A program made the position numbers and the translations under genes. The notes under the pieces were generated by a model. The model was not told the origin of the DNA. It saw only the letters and a program-made list of their open reading frames with translations, and did no database searches. From an uncultured Collinsella sp. (lineage in GTDB: Bacteria; Actinomycetota; Coriobacteriia; Coriobacteriales; Coriobacteriaceae): a stretch of DNA of 10,129 nucleotides. Location: the NCBI GenBank assembly GCA_902494465.1, contig CABUTH010000057.1, positions 1 through 10,129 on the forward strand, given 5' to 3'. Positions 5,875 to 10,129 of this stretch are shown here, piece after piece. Within the stretch, counting starts at the first letter, position 1. Each line of letters opens with the position of its first letter.

Positions 5875-6762
5875 GTGGTTGATGGGGACGCTCGCTCTGA
5901 GCTTCTTTCCGCTGATTGGAATGGCGAATGGATGCGCCTGCAGGCTGGTCGGCGGCGGGCTGATGATTCTTTTGAGTGGGATAAAAGGGCTCGGCATTTT
6001 CGGCCGCTTGAGACTGCTCCGTATGCCCGGGACTTTATGAAGCTGTTGGCGTTAAAGCCTGGTGAATCTGTGCTTGATATGGGGTGTGGGGCTGGGTCGA
6101 TTGCTATTCCGCTTGCTCAGGCTGGGCATCCTGTGATTGCTGCCGACTTTTCCCCTGCTATGTTGGGCACGCTTGATGCTGGCATTGAGTACTATGGGCT
6201 CGAGGATCGCATTACACCGCTTGAGCTTGCTTGGGATGATGATTGGGATTTGGTTGGACCGGTCGCGAAAGCAGTGGATGTGGCCTTTGCCAGTCGGTCG
6301 GTTACGACGACCAATCTAAAAGGTGCGCTTGCCAAGCTTGATCGTACGGCTCGTCGGCGTTGTGCTGTCACGATGGTCGCCAACTCCAGCCCGCGCTATG
6401 ATCTGCACTTGATGAACGCTATCGGTGCCTCGGTTACCTGCAGTAATGGCTTTGTGTACGCCTTCAACATCCTCATTCAGATGGGTGCGTTGCCGCAGGT
6501 TACGTACTTTGAATCGCCCCGTCGCGACACCTTCGATAGCCTTGAGGCGGGCGTAGCAGATTTTTCCCGTATGCTCGAGCATGGCAACGAGGATAAGATC
6601 GACCGCCTGCGCGACTACATCGCTCAACACATGATTGAGAATCCCCGTGCCGGCGAGCCAGGCTCCAAGGGCGTACCGCAGGGACGCTACATGCTCGACC
6701 ACGTCCGCAAGGTCCGTTGGGCGTTTATTGCATGGGAGCCGGTCTCTGCGCCCAGCTCATAG
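5875..6762 (+). CDS. Class I SAM-dependent methyltransferase, substrate unknown
   Basis: This 295-residue cytosolic protein has a Rossmann methyltransferase core. Motif I is VLDMGCGAG (residues 66-74), and the acidic residue that binds the SAM ribose is D91 in ADFSPAM. A ~60-residue N-terminal extension (WNGEWMRLQAGRRRADDSFEWDKRARHF-type start, with W/R-rich residues) precedes the core, and a C-terminal ~110-residue region may form a substrate cap. The start is GTG 5875, chosen because AGGAGG lies 7 bases upstream; no in-frame ATG is near. The substrate cannot be read from the sequence: small molecules, cofactors or RNA are all possible. A terminator hairpin sits just before the ribosome binding site, so the gene is probably expressed separately from the DUF711 gene. 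Codons in the first ~160 residues often end in T or G (GCT, CTT, GGG), while the remainder uses C-ending codons like the neighbours, suggesting mosaic origin or different selection. Confidence 0.85.
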   Translation: MVDGDARSELLSADWNGEWMRLQAGRRRADDSFEWDKRARHFRPLETAPYARDFMKLLALKPGESVLDMGCGAGSIAIPLAQAGHPVIAADFSPAMLGTLDAGIEYYGLEDRITPLELAWDDDWDLVGPVAKAVDVAFASRSVTTTNLKGALAKLDRTARRRCAVTMVANSSPRYDLHLMNAIGASVTCSNGFVYAFNILIQMGALPQVTYFESPRRDTFDSLEAGVADFSRMLEHGNEDKIDRLRDYIAQHMIENPRAGEPGSKGVPQGRYMLDHVRKVRWAFIAWEPVSAPSS

Positions 6763-6879
6763 CCTGTTCGCAGCCCGCACTGCCCACTCACTCGGCATCC
6801 GCATTCTTTTTGAACTGGGCAAACGCGCTCCACACCGCGCCGTTCCTGCGCTATCGTGGGACAGCTCACGTAGATTAAG

Positions 6880-6894
6880 GCCCCGTCGCGGGGC
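6880..6894 (+). other. Small GC hairpin in the yhbY leader
   Basis: GCCCCG (6880-6885) pairs with CGGGGC (6889-6894) around a TCG loop, 26 bases before the yhbY start. No T-tract follows, so it is not a canonical terminator of the methyltransferase. The rest of the 158-base gap (6763-6920) shows no convincing promoter; TAGATT (6871-6876) is a possible -10 box without a matching -35. The ribosome binding site before ATG 6921 is weak (AAGCGAG). Confidence 0.35.
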
Positions 6895-6920
6895 GCCCCA
6901 TACATAGAAAGCGAGAACCC

Positions 6921-7220
6921 ATGGCACTGACAGGAGCCCAGGTCAAGCAGCTTCGCAGCATGGCCCATCACCTCAACCCCGCCATCATCATCGGCAAGTC
7001 CGACGTCAACGAGGGCACCGTCGAGCAGACGGTCGCCTACCTGGAGAAGCACGAGCTCGTTAAGTGCTCCGTGCTCGATGGCTCCAGCCTTTCCGCCCGC
7101 GAGGCCGCCGAAGAGCTCGCTGAGCGCTGCCACGCCGAGGTCGTCCAGGTTATCGGCCGCAAGTTCTCACTGTATCGCGAGTCCTCGCGCAAGGACATCG
7201 AGAAGATCAAGCTCGTCTAA
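6921..7220 (+). CDS. yhbY: YhbY-family (CRM domain) RNA-binding protein, ribosome assembly
   Basis: This 99-residue protein is a single CRM domain, full length for the YhbY/YqeI family, whose E. coli member associates with 50S precursors. Family features are LTGAQVKQLRSMAHHLNPAI at the N-terminus, IIIGKSDVNEGTVEQ at about 23-37, a HELVKCSVLDG strand, and QVIGRKFSLYR near the end. The usual GxxG RNA-contact loop (GKGG in E. coli and Bacillus) reads GKSD here, so the second Gly is replaced by Asp at residue 28; Lys is kept. The C-terminal tail is basic (RESSRKDIEKIK). It is followed by a strong terminator and lies convergent to the large regulator. It is probably transcribed on its own or with the methyltransferase; the 158-base gap argues mildly for its own promoter. 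Confidence 0.92.
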   Translation: MALTGAQVKQLRSMAHHLNPAIIIGKSDVNEGTVEQTVAYLEKHELVKCSVLDGSSLSAREAAEELAERCHAEVVQVIGRKFSLYRESSRKDIEKIKLV

Positions 7221-7257
7221 GAGCCAATGATCCGGCGAGCCAACATATAGCAAGCTT

Positions 7258-7291
7258 ACGGGCGCCCAAGTACTTCGGGCGCCCGTTTTTT
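7258..7291 (+). terminator. Strong intrinsic terminator after yhbY
   Basis: ACGGGCGCCC (7258-7267) pairs perfectly with GGGCGCCCGT (7277-7286) around a 9-base loop, and six T's run from 7286 to 7291. It lies 37 bases after the yhbY stop. On the opposite strand the hairpin has no following T-tract, so it mainly terminates + strand transcription. The T-tract overlaps the stop codon of the convergent regulator gene. Confidence 0.93.
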
Positions 7292-10129
7292 ATCGCTCGA
7301 CCAACACGCGATTGAGCCGCCCCTCCACCAAGCGCTCGTATAGACGCCGCGTCTCGGGCTCGGGCACGCCATTGACCTGCTCCCTCAGATGGTGCATATG
7401 CCCGCTGTACAGCTCGACGATATCGCGCCGCCGCCCCGCCGCACTGTAGACGCGCATGGCGCAGCGCACCATATCCTCACGCGCCGTTTCCTGTCGAAGC
7501 CCCGACTCCGCCAGCCAAATCGCCGACTGCAGATCGTTTTCTTCTAGAGCGGCATTTGCTCCCTTAATCATGCAATCGATGTACTTTGACTGCATAATGC
7601 GTCGCATGCGCAAAAAGTAGGTGGGATTACAGCCATTGGGAACATACAGCGGTCCGGCATAAAGCTGCTCAATCTTAAGGCACAGCTCAACTAAATGGGG
7701 TCCGCGCGCACCCGTGCGATTTCCCAAAACCTCGCGGCTTATCTGGTCAAACAGCCGTACATCGGTCTTGACGTAGTCGCCGTTGAGTCCGATGCATTCA
7801 TTTTGGATGAGCACACACGACTTGCCATCCGGCGTCGGCCCCAAAGCCGACCGCAAGCGCGATATCGTCGAGTACAGGTTATTGCGGGCGCTATTGAACT
7901 CGGCATGGGGCCACAGCTCCATGGCCAGCGTCTCACGATCGACGAGCGCATCCATGCCCAGCGCAAGCCGCTCGGCAAGTGTCGCCGCCTTCTTGCGGCG
8001 CCACATTTTGTCCGTGATGGGAAACCCGTCGCGCTCGGCGCGAAACGCACCAAACATGCGAATCTCGATATGGTCGATGGTATCAACGGCTTCAACCTCG
8101 CCGGCCTGGAACAGGCGCTCGCCCTCCCCTTCCAAATCGTCGCGCAGCGAGTACCGCGACAGCTCGCGCACGGGAAGCTTCTTGCGTATCCTGGCCGCCG
8201 GCTCGCCCAGACAATGCATGGCAAGGCGCGCAAAGAGCCGATACGATGGCTCTAGAATCCCCGCACGATTCATGGACATCCAGGCCGCAAGGTCGCTGTC
8301 TCGGCCCGCACAGGCCAAATGCAGCGCCACCATCCAGGCTTCTGCGCCACCAACCTGCGTCTGGCTTATATCGAGCAACTCCGCTTCCTCGCGCACCGAA
8401 ACCATCGAGGTGTTACGCAGATATGCCGCGCGCTCCAGCAGCAATGCGTTATCGCGCATGTACGCAATCGACTCCTCGGCAAGTTTGAGCACTTGGACCG
8501 CACGGAACTTTGCATTAACCGGCCGTCCCTCTGCCAGCGACTGCCAGCCTTCTAGCAACAGGCCAAACAGCTGAATCTGGTTGTCGCGCATGCGCACGGC
8601 AAAACGATCGAGCTCGTTGAACGCCGCATCGTCGGTTACCGGCAAGCCGGAAAGGAGCCGCCGTGCCGCCAACACCATACGCACCCAGATAGCCATCGCC
8701 TTAAGCCCGCGTACATCGAGCGCCTCCCGCACCACCGTCATCTCGTCGTCGCGCTCGTCGGTTCCCGAAAATGACCCGTCAAAGAGCTCCACCAGCATGC
8801 TGTCGGCCCGTATAACAATCCCCGCGATGTCGAGCTCGCAGTCATAGGCCTTGCTCGTTTTGAGCTGCTGTAAAACGCCGCCGTCATCTCCCCGCTCGGT
8901 CAGACAGCGCTTGACCTCGATATGCGCAGACAACATATCGAGTGCGGTATGGGATGTCTCGATTTCTGGCACGGCCAGGTTCGTAGGGAGCCCAAGTCCG
9001 TTGTCCCCATAGCAGACAGCCGTCAGTGTCTGGGCCACCCTCCATGAAACAGGGTCTATTTCGCAGGCCGCCCGTTCGCCCCCGCGCTCGATGACCGATG
9101 CCATATAGCGGGCGAGCTTTGTATTGGACACGCTGACCGCTGCCAGATATACGCCAAGCGCCTCGGCAGGCGTTGGCTCTGGAGCCGGATCGTCGGCATC
9201 GATCGTGCCCAGCGCCGCTCGGCAGATATCGGCCCCGTGCCCCGTCAGAGCCAGATCGACCCCATACTGCCCAGCAAGTTCAAGGACCGCCTCACGGTCC
9301 AAAAAGGCGTCCGCCAGGCCCATCGCCGCATCGCATCGGCCCGCCTTAAGCAAAATCCGGGCCGCCCTCGGAACAAGTTCGGGGCGAACCTCGGCCACCA
9401 ACTTACGCAAACGCAAGCGTCCGTTATCCTCCGTGCCCAGACACGTAAAACTCCGCTCGGCGGGATCCAAGCCAAAGATCGGGTAGTCGCGTACAAAGTA
9501 GGACTGGTCGACCATCGACAGCCTCACCCCGCAAGCCTCGAGTTCTGCGATATTGCCCTCGCCCATCAAAACCATGAGGCATGCCACGCAAAACAGCACA
9601 TTATTGTCGAGCGAAGCCAGATCGACAAGTGCCGCGCCATATACGTTGACAACCTCGTTTTCGAGCAGACCGGCTACGTCGCCTTGGCCATACAGACCCG
9701 TCTGCAATGCCGAAACGAGCTCGGGCACGCCCTGCGTGAGCTGATAGAAGTCGAGCGATGTGCTGATCGAAAACGCCGATGCCCACGCCGAATACTCATA
9801 GGCATGCACCTTGAGCATCTGCGCATTGATCTTGACCGAATCGCCCAGCCCATGAATCAGCTGACGATTTGAAGGACGACAGGAGATAAAGACCCCTACC
9901 CCCATAGCGCGCAGGCCGCGAATCCTGTCGATGAGGTCTTCGGTATCGTGCTGATCGAGGTTTGGCACATTATCAATCGCGATAAGGGAATGCGGTTTGT
10001 CTTTGAGTTCTTCGGTAACCACCTCGAGCTGCATAAACACCTCGCGCCCAATGGCGCGATCGGCCTCGATAATCCGCACGGGGCCTCGCGTCGGGTCGCA
10101 TTTAACCTCATGGGTGTACTGCAGCAGCA
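7290..10129 (-). CDS. Large regulator: STAND-like NTPase rear part plus C-terminal SARP (OmpR wHTH + BTAD), 5' end outside window
   Basis: The frame is open to the right edge: 16 further residues (ending CDPTRGP) precede the GTG at 10079, so that GTG is internal. About 945 residues are visible. Numbering from 10079: SLIAIDNVP (31-39) looks like a Walker B strand, GVFISCRPS (62-70) a following sensor strand, and LTQGVPELVSAL (114-125) the GxP region of STAND NTPases; the Walker A loop must lie upstream, outside the window. Residues ~130-660 are a long helical, Ala/Leu-rich region, perhaps TPR-like. From ~668, IEIRMFGAFRAERDG begins an OmpR-type winged helix (WRRKKAATLAERLAL, then ARNNLYSTISRLRSALGP), and from ~770 a BTAD with TPR-like helices runs to the end. 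These are hallmarks of SARP-type transcriptional activators. Targets and signal are unknown. The gene converges on yhbY and ends in the terminator's T-tract. Confidence 0.85.
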   Translation of the reverse strand, partial: LLQYTHEVKCDPTRGPVRIIEADRAIGREVFMQLEVVTEELKDKPHSLIAIDNVPNLDQHDTEDLIDRIRGLRAMGVGVFISCRPSNRQLIHGLGDSVKINAQMLKVHAYEYSAWASAFSISTSLDFYQLTQGVPELVSALQTGLYGQGDVAGLLENEVVNVYGAALVDLASLDNNVLFCVACLMVLMGEGNIAELEACGVRLSMVDQSYFVRDYPIFGLDPAERSFTCLGTEDNGRLRLRKLVAEVRPELVPRAARILLKAGRCDAAMGLADAFLDREAVLELAGQYGVDLALTGHGADICRAALGTIDADDPAPEPTPAEALGVYLAAVSVSNTKLARYMASVIERGGERAACEIDPVSWRVAQTLTAVCYGDNGLGLPTNLAVPEIETSHTALDMLSAHIEVKRCLTERGDDGGVLQQLKTSKAYDCELDIAGIVIRADSMLVELFDGSFSGTDERDDEMTVVREALDVRGLKAMAIWVRMVLAARRLLSGLPVTDDAAFNELDRFAVRMRDNQIQLFGLLLEGWQSLAEGRPVNAKFRAVQVLKLAEESIAYMRDNALLLERAAYLRNTSMVSVREEAELLDISQTQVGGAEAWMVALHLACAGRDSDLAAWMSMNRAGILEPSYRLFARLAMHCLGEPAARIRKKLPVRELSRYSLRDDLEGEGERLFQAGEVEAVDTIDHIEIRMFGAFRAERDGFPITDKMWRRKKAATLAERLALGMDALVDRETLAMELWPHAEFNSARNNLYSTISRLRSALGPTPDGKSCVLIQNECIGLNGDYVKTDVRLFDQISREVLGNRTGARGPHLVELCLKIEQLYAGPLYVPNGCNPTYFLRMRRIMQSKYIDCMIKGANAALEENDLQSAIWLAESGLRQETAREDMVRCAMRVYSAAGRRRDIVELYSGHMHHLREQVNGVPEPETRRLYERLVEGRLNRVLVER

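Noticed and set aside
5646..5882. Short + strand frames (from 5646 and 5660) over the inverted repeat
   Set aside because: They begin inside the repeat, run through the terminator hairpin and reach the methyltransferase start. They have no good ribosome binding site and no recognisable protein features.
7290..10129. Several 80-210 codon + strand frames antisense to the regulator
   Set aside because: They are Arg/Ser/Pro-rich shadows of a gene with clear winged-helix and BTAD domains.

Overview
The window is GC-rich and gene-dense. Its codons mostly end in G or C. The gene content is a split, short MetH with a separate reactivation protein, a DUF711 'PFL family' protein, a YhbY protein, and a large regulator with an NTPase part in front of a SARP-type C-terminus. 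Together these point to an actinobacterium of the class Coriobacteriia, most like Collinsella or a close relative. That assignment is inference from protein character and composition; no ribosomal RNA or other marker gene is present.

Layout. Positions 2-4083 (+) form a methionine / one-carbon operon: the 3' part of metF, a stand-alone MetH reactivation-domain protein whose start codon overlaps the metF stop, and a short metH lacking its own reactivation domain. MetF makes 5-methyltetrahydrofolate, MetH uses it to methylate homocysteine on cobalamin, and the middle protein probably re-methylates oxidised cobalamin in trans. The 5' end of metH is odd: the start with a good ribosome binding site (1525) runs into an in-frame TAA at 1609, and the conserved first barrel strand lies between that stop and the next ATG (1702).

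Positions 4084-5556 hold an imperfectly understood dyad element and a DUF711 gene with its own ribosome binding site. Positions 5557-5874 are a 318-base non-coding stretch with a perfect 32-bp inverted repeat around a second hairpin, a weak promoter candidate and a strong intrinsic terminator immediately before the ribosome binding site of the next gene. That gene (5875-6762, +) is a SAM-dependent methyltransferase of unknown substrate whose first half uses different codons from its second half. A yhbY-type ribosome-assembly gene (6921-7220, +) follows and ends in a textbook terminator.

Positions 7290-10129 (-) are the C-terminal ~945 residues of a large convergent regulator: the rear of a STAND-like NTPase domain, a long helical middle, and a C-terminal OmpR-type winged helix plus BTAD. 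Its stop codon lies inside the T-tract of the yhbY terminator.

The window is mostly housekeeping. The items most worth a second look are the metH nonsense codon, the 32-bp inverted repeat, the terminator placed before the methyltransferase, and the reversed domain order of the regulator. I see no clear sign of an undescribed multi-gene system, RNA gene, transposase, CRISPR array or defence locus.
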